From the NCBI GenBank assembly GCA_000378885.1, contig KB900465.1, positions 1 to 49,631 of the forward strand: a stretch of 49,631 nucleotides of DNA, given 5' to 3'. Origin of the DNA: an actinobacterium SCGC AAA044-N04. Its GTDB lineage: Bacteria; Actinomycetota; Actinomycetes; Nanopelagicales; Nanopelagicaceae. Shown here one piece after another: positions 15,762-27,538 of the stretch. The notes beneath the pieces were generated by a model. It was not told where the DNA came from, ran no database searches, and worked only from the letters and a program-made list of their open reading frames with translations. Made by a program: the position numbers and the translations under genes. Every line of letters starts with the position of its first letter. Positions within the stretch are counted from its first letter, which is position 1.

Positions 15762-17843
15762 ATGCGCCCGATATCTGAACTCCAGCGAAGAGTCGAGCCT
15801 TTTCAGGTAATTAGTGATTATGTTCCGGCTGGTGATCAGCCTGAAGCTATTGAAGAGATTGCCCGTCGTCTTAATGCTGGAGAACAAGATGTGGTTCTAC
15901 TTGGTGCCACTGGTACAGGAAAGTCAGCAACCACAGCTTGGTTGATTGAAAAGCTCCAGCGCCCAACTTTAGTCTTGGCTCCTAATAAAACGCTGGCTGC
16001 ACAGTTAGCAAATGAATTTCGGGAACTTCTACCAAATAATGCTGTCGAGTACTTTGTCTCCTACTACGACTACTACCAACCTGAAGCATACGTTCCACAG
16101 ACCGATACCTTCATTGAGAAGGATTCAAGTGTTAATGATGAGGTTGAGCGCTTGCGCCACTCAGCAACGAACTCATTATTGACTCGACGAGATGTGATTG
16201 TGGTGGCAACCGTTTCTTGTATTTATGGTCTAGGAACGCCGCAAGAGTATGTGGATCGAATGATCAAACTGCGTGTGGGCGATGAGATTGAGCGCAATGC
16301 GCTCTTGCGCAAATTCGTTGATGTTCAATACAAGCGCAATGACGTTGCCTTTGAGCGAGGAACTTTCCGCGTGCGTGGAGACACCATCGAAATCATCCCT
16401 ATGTATGAAGAGTTAGCGATTCGAATTGAAATGTTTGGTGATGAGATTGAAAGGATCACTACGTTGCATCCTCTTACCGGTGAAATCATGCGTGATGAAA
16501 CTGAGATGTATATCTTCCCAGCCACTCACTACGCAGCGGGACCAGAAACTATGAAGCGAGCAATTGGTGATATTCAAGATGAATTACAAGTTCAACTCAA
16601 TCTACTTGAAAAGCAGGGCAAACTTCTAGAAGCGCAGCGCCTTCGAATGAGAACTACTTTTGATATTGAAATGATGGAGCAGATTGGTTTTTGCAGTGGA
16701 ATTGAAAACTACTCTCGACACTTAGATGATCGTGCGGCAGGCTCTGCTCCCAATTGCTTGCTGGACTATTTCCCAGAGGATTTCCTTGTTGTAATAGATG
16801 AGAGTCATGTGACCGTTCCGCAGCTAGGTGCCATGTTTGAAGGAGATGCTTCACGAAAGCGCACACTGGTCGAACACGGTTTTAGATTGCCTAGTGCACT
16901 AGATAATCGACCTTTGAAGTTTCCTGAGTTTATTGAGCGCACAGGGCAAAAGCTTTACCTATCTGCAACGCCAGGAAAGTACGAGATGGCAAAAGTAGAT
17001 GGCGATGTTGTGGAGCAAGTGATTCGACCAACTGGATTAATTGATCCACAGATTGTTATTAAACCTATTAAGGGCCAGATCGATGATTTATTGAATGAAA
17101 TCACAATTCGTGCTGAGAAGAATGAGCGTGTTCTTGTTACGACATTGACTAAAAAGATGAGTGAAGACTTAACCGATTATTTGCAGGAAAAGGGAGTCCG
17201 TGTTCGCTATCTTCATTCTGAGGTAGACACTCTGCGCCGTGTTGAACTTTTGCGTGAACTACGAACCGGTGAATACGACGTACTGATTGGAATTAACTTA
17301 CTTCGCGAAGGTCTAGATTTACCCGAAGTTTCCTTAGTTGCAATCTTGGATGCCGATAAAGAAGGCTTTCTTCGCTCTGCAACTTCATTGATTCAAACCA
17401 TTGGTCGTGCTGCTCGAAATGTTTCAGGTGAAGTGCATATGTATGCTGACAACATCACAGCCTCTATGGAGAAGGCAATTGATGAGACGAATCGACGTCG
17501 CGCCAAGCAAGTTGCATACAATCTAGAAAAGGGTGTGGACCCACAACCATTGCGTAAGAAGATTGCAGATATCACCGATCTGATTAACCGTGAATCTGAG
17601 GACACCGAAGAGCTGATGGCATCGAATAAGCGGGCAAATCAAAAGAGCGCGGCAACGGCTGGACTCTATGTGAAATCCCTTGCCTCCTTGCCGCGCCAAG
17701 ATTTAATGGCATTGATAGGCTCGCTCACTGATCAGATGCGCGCTGCTGCTGGAGACCTTCAATTTGAAGTCGCTGCACGTTTGCGTGATGAGATAAAGAT
17801 TTTAAAGAAGGAACTACGTTCAATGGAAGAGGCTGGGGTTTAG
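15762..17843 (+). CDS. uvrB: UvrABC system protein B (excision repair helicase)
   Basis: A 693-residue UvrB. Visible are the ATP site [11 protein letters not shown] (about residue 49), the damage-probing beta-hairpin segment [16 protein letters not shown], the helicase motif [11 protein letters not shown], the RecA-2 motifs [16 protein letters not shown] and QTIGRAARN, and the C-terminal UVR motif (about residues 652-688) that contacts UvrC. TAGGCT, which includes the coaE stop, lies 6 bases before ATG 15762, so a leaderless internal start is possible but could be chance. The last base of the stop codon is the first base of the uvrA GTG. Role: damage verification after UvrA loading. Confidence 0.97.
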   Translation: MRPISELQRRVEPFQVISDYVPAGDQPEAIEEIARRLNAGEQDVVLLGATGTGKSATTAWLIEKLQRPTLVLAPNKTLAAQLANEFRELLPNNAVEYFVSYYDYYQPEAYVPQTDTFIEKDSSVNDEVERLRHSATNSLLTRRDVIVVATVSCIYGLGTPQEYVDRMIKLRVGDEIERNALLRKFVDVQYKRNDVAFERGTFRVRGDTIEIIPMYEELAIRIEMFGDEIERITTLHPLTGEIMRDETEMYIFPATHYAAGPETMKRAIGDIQDELQVQLNLLEKQGKLLEAQRLRMRTTFDIEMMEQIGFCSGIENYSRHLDDRAAGSAPNCLLDYFPEDFLVVIDESHVTVPQLGAMFEGDASRKRTLVEHGFRLPSALDNRPLKFPEFIERTGQKLYLSATPGKYEMAKVDGDVVEQVIRPTGLIDPQIVIKPIKGQIDDLLNEITIRAEKNERVLVTTLTKKMSEDLTDYLQEKGVRVRYLHSEVDTLRRVELLRELRTGEYDVLIGINLLREGLDLPEVSLVAILDADKEGFLRSATSLIQTIGRAARNVSGEVHMYADNITASMEKAIDETNRRRAKQVAYNLEKGVDPQPLRKKIADITDLINRESEDTEELMASNKRANQKSAATAGLYVKSLASLPRQDLMALIGSLTDQMRAAAGDLQFEVAARLRDEIKILKKELRSMEEAGV

Positions 17844-20701
17844 TGACTATCGACAAACTCGTTGTTCGTGGTGCTCGTGAGCATAACCTTAAGAATGTTT
17901 CCATTGAACTGCCACGCAATGCACTCATTGTTTTTACAGGTCTATCTGGTTCAGGTAAATCATCTTTAGCTTTTGACACCATTTTTGCCGAAGGCCAGCG
18001 CCGTTATGTCGAATCTCTATCTGCATATGCCCGTCAATTTTTGGGACAGATGGATAAGCCTGATGTGGATTTTATTGAAGGACTTTCACCAGCTGTTTCA
18101 ATTGACCAAAAATCAACGAACCGAAATCCGCGCTCTACTGTTGGAACAATCACTGAAGTTTATGATTACTTACGTTTGCTCTTTGCGCGTGCTGGTCGCC
18201 CACACTGTCCAACGTGCGGCAAAGCAGTAACGAGACAATCACCACAGCAAATCGTTGATCAAATCTTGACTATGCCCGCAACTACAAAGTTTCAAGTTTT
18301 AGCTCCGATAGTTCGTTCGCGAAAAGGCGAGTTTGTTGAGCTATTTGCTGACTTAATTACTCAAGGTTTTTCACGTGCTCGTGTGGATGGTGAAGTTATT
18401 CAACTCACCGATGTTCCAAAGCTAAAAAAGCAAGAAAAGCACACCATTGAAGTTGTTGTCGATCGCTTGACTGCAAAAGAAGAGTCAAAGACTCGACTCA
18501 CAGATTCTATTGAGACTGCCCTTCGCCTTGCATCTGGAATTGTTCTGCTTGATTTTGTCGATGCAAAAGGTGCTGAGAAAGAGCGCACATATAGCGAGCA
18601 CTTAGCCTGCCATGATTGCAACCTTTCCTTTGAGGAGTTAGAGCCACGTTCTTTCTCATTCAACTCACCATTTGGTGCATGCCCAGAGTGTTCTGGAATT
18701 GGAACAAAGTTAGAAGTCGATAATGATTTGATCATTCCCGATGACTCAATTTCCATCAATGATGGAGCAATTGCACCTTGGTCAGGTGGGCAATCATCTG
18801 ATTACTTCCTTCGCTTATTAGAGGCTTTGGCAAAGGATGTTTCATTCTCCCTAGATACACCGTGGAAGAAGATTTCTGTAAAAGCGCGCGATGCCATCAT
18901 TAATGGCTATGAGTATGAAATTAAGATGAAGTACAAGGGTCGTTACGGCACCAAGAACTACACCACTGGATTTGAAGGCGTTGTTCCCTTTATTCATCGC
19001 CGCCACAGTGAAACAGATAGTGATTACAGCCGTGATAAATACGAAGCGTATATGCGCGAAACTCCATGTGATGTTTGTAAGGGTGCTCGCTTAAAGCCTG
19101 AAGTTTTGGCAGTAACTCTGGGTGATAAGAACATCAGTGAAATTACTGAACTTTCTATTATGGAGTGCGCAGAGTTTCTCAAGGCGATCAAGCTCAATAA
19201 GCGCGAAGCTCAAATCGCGGAACGAGTCATGAAAGAAGTGCATGCACGTCTTGGCTTCTTACTCGATGTTGGTCTGGATTATTTGTCTCTTGCTCGCCCT
19301 GCGGGAACATTATCTGGTGGTGAGGCACAGAGAATTCGCCTTGCCACACAAATTGGCAGTGGATTAGTCGGCGTGCTCTATGTCTTGGATGAGCCAAGTA
19401 TTGGATTGCATCAGCGTGATAACCGCCGCCTGATTGATACATTGACTCGACTTCGCAATTTGGGCAACACACTTATTGTTGTTGAACACGATGAAGAAAC
19501 TATTAGAACTGCCGATTGGGTTGTAGATATCGGCCCCGGTGCTGGTGAGCATGGTGGAAAAGTTGTTGTTTCAGGTAGCTATGACGATCTGATTGCTTCC
19601 AAAGAATCGATAACTGGTGCCTATCTATCTGGCCGTAAATCTATTGCTATTCCATCCAAGCGTCGCAAAGTAGATCCAAAGCGTCAATTAGTAGTTAAAG
19701 GCGCGAAAGAAAATAATTTACAAGATATTGATGTTGAAGTTCCGTTAGGAGTCTTTGTTTCAGTTACAGGTGTGAGCGGTTCAGGAAAATCGACTCTGGT
19801 CAACGATATTTTGTATACGGTCCTTGCCAATAAACTCAATGGAGCACGATTGGTTCCTGGACGACATCGCACAGTTACGGGTATTGATTTACTGGACAAG
19901 GTAGTCCACGTTGATCAATCACCTATTGGTCGCACACCTCGTTCTAATCCTGCAACCTATACCGGAGTCTTCGACAAAGTTCGCGCCCTCTTTGCCGAAA
20001 CTTCCGAAGCCAAGATTCGTGGATATCAGCAAGGACGCTTCTCATTTAACGTTAAAGGCGGACGCTGTGAGAACTGTTCAGGTGATGGCACGATCACAAT
20101 TGAGATGAACTTCTTACCTGATGTTTATGTTCCTTGCGAAGTTTGCCATGGGGCCAGATATAACCGTGAAACTCTTGAAGTTCATTACAAGGGTAAAACA
20201 ATTGCCGATGTTTTGGATATGCCGATAGAACAGGCAGCAGATTTCTTTGAGTCTGTGCCAGCGATTGCCCGCTACTTAAAGACTCTCAACGATGTTGGTT
20301 TGGGATATGTGCGCTTAGGTCAATCAGCACCAACTCTTTCAGGTGGTGAGGCACAACGCGTGAAGCTAGCTACAGAGTTACAACGTCGTTCAACAGGCCG
20401 CACGATCTATGTTTTGGATGAACCAACGACTGGTCTGCACTTTGAAGATATAAGCAAGTTGCTCGGTGTTCTCAATCGCTTAGTTGATACAGGAAATACT
20501 GTTGTAGTTATCGAACACAACTTAGATGTCATTAAATCCTCTGACTGGGTCATTGATATGGGACCAGAAGGTGGATTCCGAGGCGGATTAGTAGTTGCCC
20601 AAGGAACTCCTGAAGATGTTGCCAAAGTAAAGGCCAGTTACACCGGACAGTTCTTAGGTGAAATTTTGGCAAGTAATCGCAAAGTAGCGACTAAGAAGTA
20701 A
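17843..20701 (+). CDS. uvrA: UvrABC system protein A (damage recognition ATPase)
   Basis: A 952-residue UvrA starting at GTG 17843, overlapping the uvrB stop by one base. It has two ABC ATPase modules: Walker [15 protein letters not shown] near residue 33 with [14 protein letters not shown], and [13 protein letters not shown] near residue 645 with [15 protein letters not shown]. The zinc-binding cysteine pairs are [12 protein letters not shown]...[14 protein letters not shown] and CENC...CEVC. This is the full family length with no degraded motif. Role: scans DNA for bulky lesions and loads UvrB. The uvrC gene follows after 5 bases. Confidence 0.98.
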   Translation: MTIDKLVVRGAREHNLKNVSIELPRNALIVFTGLSGSGKSSLAFDTIFAEGQRRYVESLSAYARQFLGQMDKPDVDFIEGLSPAVSIDQKSTNRNPRSTVGTITEVYDYLRLLFARAGRPHCPTCGKAVTRQSPQQIVDQILTMPATTKFQVLAPIVRSRKGEFVELFADLITQGFSRARVDGEVIQLTDVPKLKKQEKHTIEVVVDRLTAKEESKTRLTDSIETALRLASGIVLLDFVDAKGAEKERTYSEHLACHDCNLSFEELEPRSFSFNSPFGACPECSGIGTKLEVDNDLIIPDDSISINDGAIAPWSGGQSSDYFLRLLEALAKDVSFSLDTPWKKISVKARDAIINGYEYEIKMKYKGRYGTKNYTTGFEGVVPFIHRRHSETDSDYSRDKYEAYMRETPCDVCKGARLKPEVLAVTLGDKNISEITELSIMECAEFLKAIKLNKREAQIAERVMKEVHARLGFLLDVGLDYLSLARPAGTLSGGEAQRIRLATQIGSGLVGVLYVLDEPSIGLHQRDNRRLIDTLTRLRNLGNTLIVVEHDEETIRTADWVVDIGPGAGEHGGKVVVSGSYDDLIASKESITGAYLSGRKSIAIPSKRRKVDPKRQLVVKGAKENNLQDIDVEVPLGVFVSVTGVSGSGKSTLVNDILYTVLANKLNGARLVPGRHRTVTGIDLLDKVVHVDQSPIGRTPRSNPATYTGVFDKVRALFAETSEAKIRGYQQGRFSFNVKGGRCENCSGDGTITIEMNFLPDVYVPCEVCHGARYNRETLEVHYKGKTIADVLDMPIEQAADFFESVPAIARYLKTLNDVGLGYVRLGQSAPTLSGGEAQRVKLATELQRRSTGRTIYVLDEPTTGLHFEDISKLLGVLNRLVDTGNTVVVIEHNLDVIKSSDWVIDMGPEGGFRGGLVVAQGTPEDVAKVKASYTGQFLGEILASNRKVATKK

Positions 20702-20706
20702 TCGAT

Positions 20707-22629
20707 ATGGCAGATCCCCAGAGCTATCGGCCATCGGATATTCCTAAACTTCCTGGGGTCTATCGGTTTTATGATGCAACAGATACGGTCATTTATGTTG
20801 GCAAGGCAATTAATCTAAAGAATCGCTTGAGTAATTACTTTCAGGGCAACTTGGCCGAAAAAACATATCGCATGGTGCACCAAGCCGTGCGAGTTGATTG
20901 GACGATAGTTGATACAGAAGTTGAAGCTCTGCAGCTAGAGTTTTCATGGATTAAGCAATATGCACCGCAATACAACGTCCAATTTAGAGACGATAAGTCA
21001 TATCCATACCTAGCAATTACAAACAAAGAAGAGTTCCCAAGGGTATTTATCACTCGTAAATCTAAACGTCCTGGAATTTCATACTTTGGGCCCTTTACAC
21101 ATACCTGGGCACTGCGCAGCACCTTCGATGTTGTTCTCAAGACTTTTCCTATTCGCTCGTGTACGACTAGTAACTTTGAACGAGCAAAACGGACTAAACG
21201 CCAATGTTTGCTGGGCGATATTGGAAAGTGTGCCGCACCTTGTGTTGAGTGGATTAGCAAAGAAGATCACAAAGCACTCTCTGATCGCTTAGTAAATTTT
21301 ATGTCCAATGGAAATACTGACATTGTGCCCACGCTGCGCGCTGAAATGGAGCTGGCATCTAGTCGAGAAGAGTTTGAGCGGGCTAGCAAGATTCGAGATT
21401 CTATTGATGCAATTGAGCGGGCGCAGGAATCGGCAGAAGCTGCACTGCCTGAGAACTTAACGGCCGACATCGTTGCAATTCACCATGATGGTGCACATGC
21501 CGCAGGATCAATCTTCATTGTTCGAGGCGGTGCCATCAAGGGCTCACGTTCATGGATTGTGGATCAAAGTAAATCCCTAGAAGGCGATGATGAGATGGGT
21601 GCGCTTTTCTACTCGATCTATAGCCAGAGTGCACCGAGTGATATTCCTGCAGAGATTCTTATCAATGAACTTCCACTAGATGCAACAGCACTTGAGAGTT
21701 GGCTCAGTGGTTTGCGTGGTGCACCGGTTTCATTGAAGGTTCCACAGCGCGGGGAAAAGGTTGAGATTCTGGCAACGGTCAAGCGCAACGCCCAGTACTC
21801 ACTTATTCAGTTCTTAAGTAAGCGCGCCAATGATGCCGCAGTCAGCGGCAAGGCTTTGCTTGATATAGAAGAAGCACTCGATTTAGCCCGCACACCATTG
21901 CGTGTTGAGTGCTTTGATATTTCAAATATCTCAGGAACCTCTGTGGTTGCATCAATGGTGGTTTTTGAAGATGGATTAGCCAAAAAGAGTGAATACCGTA
22001 GGTTCATCATTAATACTGATGAAGGATTTGATGACACTCGAGCAATGCACCAAGTGATTACTCGTCGATTAAAGCGCTTGCTCGATGATAGATCTGTAGA
22101 TGAGGCTGAAGTGGCAGAGCTGGGTGGAAAGTTGAGTAAGTTCTCATATCCACCACAACTCATTGTTGTTGATGGTGGAGCCCCGCAAGTAAATGCCGCA
22201 GCCCGTGCTTTAGCTGAGTTAGGAATTACAGATATTGCGCTTTGTGGTTTGGCAAAGAGATTAGAAGAAGTGTGGGTTCCGGGTTCTTCTGATCCGCTCA
22301 TTTTGCCTCGCTCTAGTGAAGGTCTTTATCTCTTACAACGCATTCGCGATGAGGCGCATAGATTTGCTATTACTTTCCACCGCTCACGCCGATCCAAAGT
22401 CATGTTGGAATCTATTCTGGATGAAATTCCGCAACTTGGTCAGGCACGCAGAAAAGCTCTGCTGGAGCGCTTTGGTTCTGTAGCTGCTATCCGCAAGGCA
22501 ACTGTGGAAGATATCGCTGCAACTCCAGGTATCGGTAGCAAGATTGCAGCAGTTATTGGCGAGCAACTTGCAGCTATGAGTTCACAGCAGGTCAACACAT
22601 CTACAGGTGAAATCGTGGAGAGCAAGTAA
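20707..22629 (+). CDS. uvrC: UvrABC system protein C (excinuclease)
   Basis: A 640-residue UvrC. The N-terminal GIY-YIG nuclease is seen as LPGVYRFYDATDTVIYVGKAINLKNRL (residues about 15-41). A UVR motif follows near residues 205-240, then the UvrC RNase H-like nuclease half (RVECFDISNISGTSVVASMVVFEDG; LIVVDGGAPQVNAA), and a C-terminal helix-hairpin-helix pair (LLERFGSVAAIRKATVEDIAATPGIGSKIAAVI). It makes both incisions around a lesion. It completes the set uvrB-uvrA-uvrC in one transcription unit and overlaps the next start by one base (TAATG). Confidence 0.97.
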   Translation: MADPQSYRPSDIPKLPGVYRFYDATDTVIYVGKAINLKNRLSNYFQGNLAEKTYRMVHQAVRVDWTIVDTEVEALQLEFSWIKQYAPQYNVQFRDDKSYPYLAITNKEEFPRVFITRKSKRPGISYFGPFTHTWALRSTFDVVLKTFPIRSCTTSNFERAKRTKRQCLLGDIGKCAAPCVEWISKEDHKALSDRLVNFMSNGNTDIVPTLRAEMELASSREEFERASKIRDSIDAIERAQESAEAALPENLTADIVAIHHDGAHAAGSIFIVRGGAIKGSRSWIVDQSKSLEGDDEMGALFYSIYSQSAPSDIPAEILINELPLDATALESWLSGLRGAPVSLKVPQRGEKVEILATVKRNAQYSLIQFLSKRANDAAVSGKALLDIEEALDLARTPLRVECFDISNISGTSVVASMVVFEDGLAKKSEYRRFIINTDEGFDDTRAMHQVITRRLKRLLDDRSVDEAEVAELGGKLSKFSYPPQLIVVDGGAPQVNAAARALAELGITDIALCGLAKRLEEVWVPGSSDPLILPRSSEGLYLLQRIRDEAHRFAITFHRSRRSKVMLESILDEIPQLGQARRKALLERFGSVAAIRKATVEDIAATPGIGSKIAAVIGEQLAAMSSQQVNTSTGEIVESK

Positions 22630-23609
22630 TGGGTTTGGATTTCTTTGATTCTACGAGCGAGCAACAAATTGAATCTTTTACCAAGAGCGCAAGAGAAATG
22701 CTCACTGGCTATGGCCTCAATGATGTTGAAGTGAAGTGCATCAACTACGAATTCAATGCCACCTTTTCGGTAGTCACAGGCAGTGGTGATAAATACGCTT
22801 TGCGGATCAATGTGAATTCAACTCGCACTGTGGGAAATATTGCAGGTGAAATTGAGTTTGTTAACTTTGTATCCAGAATCCCGGGGATTAAAGTGGCAAG
22901 ACCGGTTGCCAATAAGGATGACAGTTTTATCTCCTCCATTCTCCATGCAGAGTCCGGGCGAACTCTTTATGGAATTCTCTATACATGGCTTGAAGGTGAA
23001 GAGATAGGCGATGAACCAACTCATGAACAATTAGTGACACTCGGTACTGCAATGGCACGGATGCATCAAAGCTCACGTGAGTTCCAGCTTTCTGAACAAG
23101 CTGAGCTTCCAACCTTTCGTGATTGGTTGTGGGGGACTGAGGACTACTTGCTTAGTTCTAAGAGCTTGCTCACAAAGGAGCAATTCACCGCTATTAAATC
23201 GGCGATCGCCGTTATAGAAGCTGATACACAAGATCTATTTGGCGCCAATCCCATACAAGTCATTCACGGCGATATGCATGGCTGGAATTTGATGTGGCAT
23301 GAAGGTGAACTTTTCATCTTTGATTTTGATGATTGTGGCTATGGAATCCCACATCAAGATTTAGCAATCACCATGTATTACTTAGATACTCCCGAGCAGG
23401 AAGCGGCAGTATTGGAGGGGTATAAAACTGTCTGCGAACTACCTAGCTATACCAAGGCTCAAATGGACTCCCTACTACTGCAGCGTCGACTGGTTCTGCT
23501 GAACTATCTCTACGAGACTAAAAACCTTGAACATAAACAGATGCTTCCTGCCTATTTGGCCAAAAGCATGGAGCGTGTGAACGGGTTCTTGACAGGTGTA
23601 AGAGGATAA
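22629..23609 (+). CDS. APH-fold phosphotransferase (small-molecule kinase) of unknown substrate
   Basis: A 326-residue protein of the phosphotransferase enzyme (APH/choline kinase/homoserine kinase II) family. The catalytic loop is VIHGDMHGWNLMWHEGELFIFDFDDCGYG (about residues 212-240), with catalytic Asp in HGD and metal-binding Asp in DFDD. The N-lobe reads YEFNATFSVVTGSGDKYALRIN, with Arg where many members have the ATP-binding Lys. The substrate is unknown; homoserine, choline-like or sugar substrates are possible, and antibiotic resistance should not be inferred. It is translationally coupled to uvrC (overlap TAATG) and precedes rapZ by 4 bases, interrupting the usual uvrC-rapZ order. 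Confidence 0.85.
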   Translation: MGLDFFDSTSEQQIESFTKSAREMLTGYGLNDVEVKCINYEFNATFSVVTGSGDKYALRINVNSTRTVGNIAGEIEFVNFVSRIPGIKVARPVANKDDSFISSILHAESGRTLYGILYTWLEGEEIGDEPTHEQLVTLGTAMARMHQSSREFQLSEQAELPTFRDWLWGTEDYLLSSKSLLTKEQFTAIKSAIAVIEADTQDLFGANPIQVIHGDMHGWNLMWHEGELFIFDFDDCGYGIPHQDLAITMYYLDTPEQEAAVLEGYKTVCELPSYTKAQMDSLLLQRRLVLLNYLYETKNLEHKQMLPAYLAKSMERVNGFLTGVRG

Positions 23610-23613
23610 AGCC

Positions 23614-24471
23614 ATGACCAGCAATGAGACTTTAGTTCTGACGGGGATGTCTGGAGCCGGACGTTCAACGGTGGCGCATGCTCTTGAAGATTTAGGTTGG
23701 TATGTAGTTGATAACTTACCGCCAGCATTGCTACCAGCTTTAGTTGGTAAAGGAACAGGTTCTCAAGGCAAAGAATATGCAGTTGTCGTGGATGTTCGCG
23801 GGGGACATTTCTTTGATGAGTTAACTGCAGCTTTAGCAGAATTAAAGGAGAATGGTGCGCCATACCGTCTAGTTTTCTTAGATGCTACTGATCAAGCTTT
23901 AGTACAACGCTTTGAATCCACTCGCAGACCACATCCATTACAAGGTGGCGATCGCATTGTGGATGGAATTGCGCGCGAGCGGGCCAAACTAGAGGAAGTT
24001 CGTGCTGAGTGCGATATTGCAATTGATACTACGAATTTGAATGTGCACCAACTTGAAAAGAGAATTGGTGAGATATTTGGTGGCGGAAAGATTCAAGGGA
24101 TTCGCATCAATGTTCTCTCCTTTGGTTATAAGTATGGAATTCCAGTTGATTCAGATTTGGTTTTGGATTGTCGCTTTATTCCAAATCCACATTGGATACC
24201 TGAGCTTCGACCTTTAACCGGATTAACGACGCAAGTAAGTGAAAAGGTTTTGGGTAGTGAAGGTGTGAGTAAGTTTGTCAAAGATTATGTTGCTCTCATT
24301 AATTTCATGGTTCCTGGATATATGCATGAGGGTAAAAAGTATGTGACTATCTCTGTTGGTTGCACGGGTGGAAAGCACCGAAGTGTTGCAGTTGCCGAAG
24401 AGATTGCACGCCAACTCAGTTCTAATGATCGCTCTGCCTATGCAACTCATCGTGACGTTGGGCGAGAATAA
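23614..24471 (+). CDS. rapZ: RapZ-family RNase adapter / P-loop nucleotide-binding protein
   Basis: A 285-residue protein. Walker A is GMSGAGRSTVAHALEDLGW (about residue 11), followed by YVVDNLPPALLPAL. The C-terminal domain has VLSFGYKYGIP, DLVLDCRFIPNPHW and the highly conserved SVGCTGGKHRSVAVAEEIAR. In E. coli RapZ guides decay of a small RNA controlling GlmS; in Gram-positives the function is less clear but the link with yvcK and whiA is conserved. ATG 23614 has AGGA a few bases upstream. The gene ends 3 bases before yvcK, so rapZ-yvcK-whiA is one unit. Confidence 0.95.
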   Translation: MTSNETLVLTGMSGAGRSTVAHALEDLGWYVVDNLPPALLPALVGKGTGSQGKEYAVVVDVRGGHFFDELTAALAELKENGAPYRLVFLDATDQALVQRFESTRRPHPLQGGDRIVDGIARERAKLEEVRAECDIAIDTTNLNVHQLEKRIGEIFGGGKIQGIRINVLSFGYKYGIPVDSDLVLDCRFIPNPHWIPELRPLTGLTTQVSEKVLGSEGVSKFVKDYVALINFMVPGYMHEGKKYVTISVGCTGGKHRSVAVAEEIARQLSSNDRSAYATHRDVGRE

Positions 24472-24474
24472 GTA

Positions 24475-25419
24475 GTGCAAAAAGTTGTAGCGCTTGGGGG
24501 AGGTCATGGCCTTGCCGCAACGTTATCTGCGCTTCGCCAAATAACTAGTGACATAACAGCTGTAGTAACCGTTGCAGATAATGGCGGCTCTAGTGGTCGC
24601 TTGCGCGAAGAGTTTCCAATTCTGCCTCCAGGTGATTTACGTATGGCGTTAGCTGCTTTGTGTGCAGATGATGAGTGGGGTCGCACCTGGGCGCACATCA
24701 TGCAACATCGTTTTGAAAGTGATGGACCGCTCAACGGCCATGCCATGGGAAATCTCTTGCTGGCGTCTATATGGAATGAGAATGAAGATCCAGTTATTGG
24801 TTTAGATCGAGTTGGGCAGTTATTGAAAGTTATTGGCCGAGTTCTACCTATGGCTGAAACTGCATTAGATATTGAAGGAACTTTTAATACGTCTACTGGT
24901 CGCATAGTCGTGAGAGGACAAAAAGAAGTTGCCACAGCAAAGGGACGCATTGAATCACTGCGCGTAATTCCTGAAAATCCCCAGGCACGTTTAGAAGTCC
25001 TTACTGCGATTCGCGTTGCGGACTGGATAACTATGGGGCCAGGATCTTGGTTCTCTTCAGTCATGCCACACCTGATGGTTCCGATGCAGCAGGATGCACT
25101 TCTTCGCACAAAAGCTAAGAAGATTTTGATTCTCAATCTTGATGCTACAAACACAACTACTGGTGAAGAGTTCGCAGGGTCTACACCGGAAGAGCATCTA
25201 GAGTTATTCCATTCATATGCCCCTGAATTAAAGATTGACTACTGCCTGGTTGATTCATCTGTGGTTCGAAATTCGGTAGCCCTTGATGAAGCGGCAGCAA
25301 AAATGGGCGGAAGAGTGATTGCAGCCGATATTCGTAAGGCACCAGGCAGTGTTCATCATGATGTTTCAAAATTAACTCTCTATTTGGGCCACATCATGGG
25401 TCCAAAACTGGTTGGATAA
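24475..25419 (+). CDS. yvcK: YvcK/GlmR-family UDP-sugar-binding regulator
   Basis: A 314-residue protein starting at GTG 24475. Hallmarks are [18 protein letters not shown] (N-terminal nucleotide-sugar fold), [38 protein letters not shown] and [13 protein letters not shown]. Family members (GlmR, CuvA) bind UDP-GlcNAc and adjust carbon flow into the cell wall. It was formerly described as a CofD-like transferase; lactyl-phospho-transfer in F420 synthesis is not expected here. It lies between rapZ and whiA, as is standard in actinobacteria and firmicutes. Confidence 0.94.
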   Translation: MQKVVALGGGHGLAATLSALRQITSDITAVVTVADNGGSSGRLREEFPILPPGDLRMALAALCADDEWGRTWAHIMQHRFESDGPLNGHAMGNLLLASIWNENEDPVIGLDRVGQLLKVIGRVLPMAETALDIEGTFNTSTGRIVVRGQKEVATAKGRIESLRVIPENPQARLEVLTAIRVADWITMGPGSWFSSVMPHLMVPMQQDALLRTKAKKILILNLDATNTTTGEEFAGSTPEEHLELFHSYAPELKIDYCLVDSSVVRNSVALDEAAAKMGGRVIAADIRKAPGSVHHDVSKLTLYLGHIMGPKLVG

Positions 25420-25423
25420 CCCC

Positions 25424-26401
25424 ATGGCAATGACAGCATCAGTTAAGGACGAACTCAGTCGCATCTCTGTGACTAAGCCATGCTGTCGCAAGGCCGAGGT
25501 TTCCTCACTTCTTCGCTTTGCTGGTGGACTTCATATAGCAGCCGGCAAAATTTTGATTGAAGTTGAATTAGACACGTCTCAAAGTGCTCGCAGACTTCGT
25601 AAAGATATTGCTGATATTTATGGACATGGATCTGACTTGGCTGTGCTTTCATCGAGTGGGTTGCGCAAAGGTTCACGCTATGTTGTTCGCGTCATCGAAG
25701 CAGGAGACGCCCTTGCTAGACAAACAGGTTTAGTTGATGCCAATGGTCGTCCAGTAAGAGGTTTACCTCCACAAGTAGTCTCTGCTGCAATCTGTGATTC
25801 AGAGGCAGCTTGGCGCGGTGCATTTATTGCCCACGGTTCATTAACTGAACCTGGCCGCTCCTCATCACTTGAAATTACATGTCCTGGACCTGAAGCAGCC
25901 CTGGCTTTAGTAGGTGCTGCTCGTCGTATGGGAATTGTGGCAAAGGCCAGAGAAGTTCGCGGTGTTGACCGTGTTGTTATCCGTGATGGCGATGCAATCG
26001 GTGTTTTACTCACACGCCTTGGAGCACATGAATCAGTACTTGCTTGGGAAGAGCGTCGTATGCGCCGTGAAGTTCGCGCAACGGCAAATCGCTTAGCTAA
26101 TTTTGATGATGCAAATCTTCGTCGCTCTGCTCGCGCAGCAGTAGCTGCTGCAGCACGTGTGCAGCGCGCGATGGAAATTCTTGGTCCAACGATTCCTGAT
26201 CACTTGAAAGAAGCCGGTGAGCTTCGCATTAATCACGGCCAAGCATCTCTAGAAGAGTTGGGCTCACTTGCCACTCCTCCAATGACTAAAGATGCAATTG
26301 CTGGTCGAATTCGTCGCTTATTGGCGATGGCTGATAAACGAGCGGGAGAACTCGGAATTCCTGATACTGAGAGCGGGCTTTCGCCTGATTTGTTGAACTA
26401 A
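25424..26401 (+). CDS. whiA: Sporulation/division regulator WhiA
   Basis: A 325-residue WhiA from ATG 25424 ([37 protein letters not shown]), chosen over an upstream in-frame ATG at 25412 that lies inside yvcK. It has the LAGLIDADG-like degenerate homing endonuclease fold ([28 protein letters not shown]) and a C-terminal helix-turn-helix region ([26 protein letters not shown]). In Streptomyces it controls sporulation genes with WhiB. In non-sporulating actinobacteria it is retained, probably for division or chromosome segregation. After its stop there is a 138-base gap before gap. Confidence 0.95.
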   Translation: MAMTASVKDELSRISVTKPCCRKAEVSSLLRFAGGLHIAAGKILIEVELDTSQSARRLRKDIADIYGHGSDLAVLSSSGLRKGSRYVVRVIEAGDALARQTGLVDANGRPVRGLPPQVVSAAICDSEAAWRGAFIAHGSLTEPGRSSSLEITCPGPEAALALVGAARRMGIVAKAREVRGVDRVVIRDGDAIGVLLTRLGAHESVLAWEERRMRREVRATANRLANFDDANLRRSARAAVAAAARVQRAMEILGPTIPDHLKEAGELRINHGQASLEELGSLATPPMTKDAIAGRIRRLLAMADKRAGELGIPDTESGLSPDLLN

Positions 26402-26443
26402 ACACCTTTTCTACCCGCAAGTTAGGCCTATGGCCACTGATAG

Positions 26444-27537
<1,094 letters not shown>

Positions 27538-27538
<1 letters not shown>

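Noticed and set aside
22629..23609. Aminoglycoside resistance gene
   Set aside because: The fold is shared by many metabolic kinases and the context is a housekeeping operon. Nothing in the sequence points to antibiotics.
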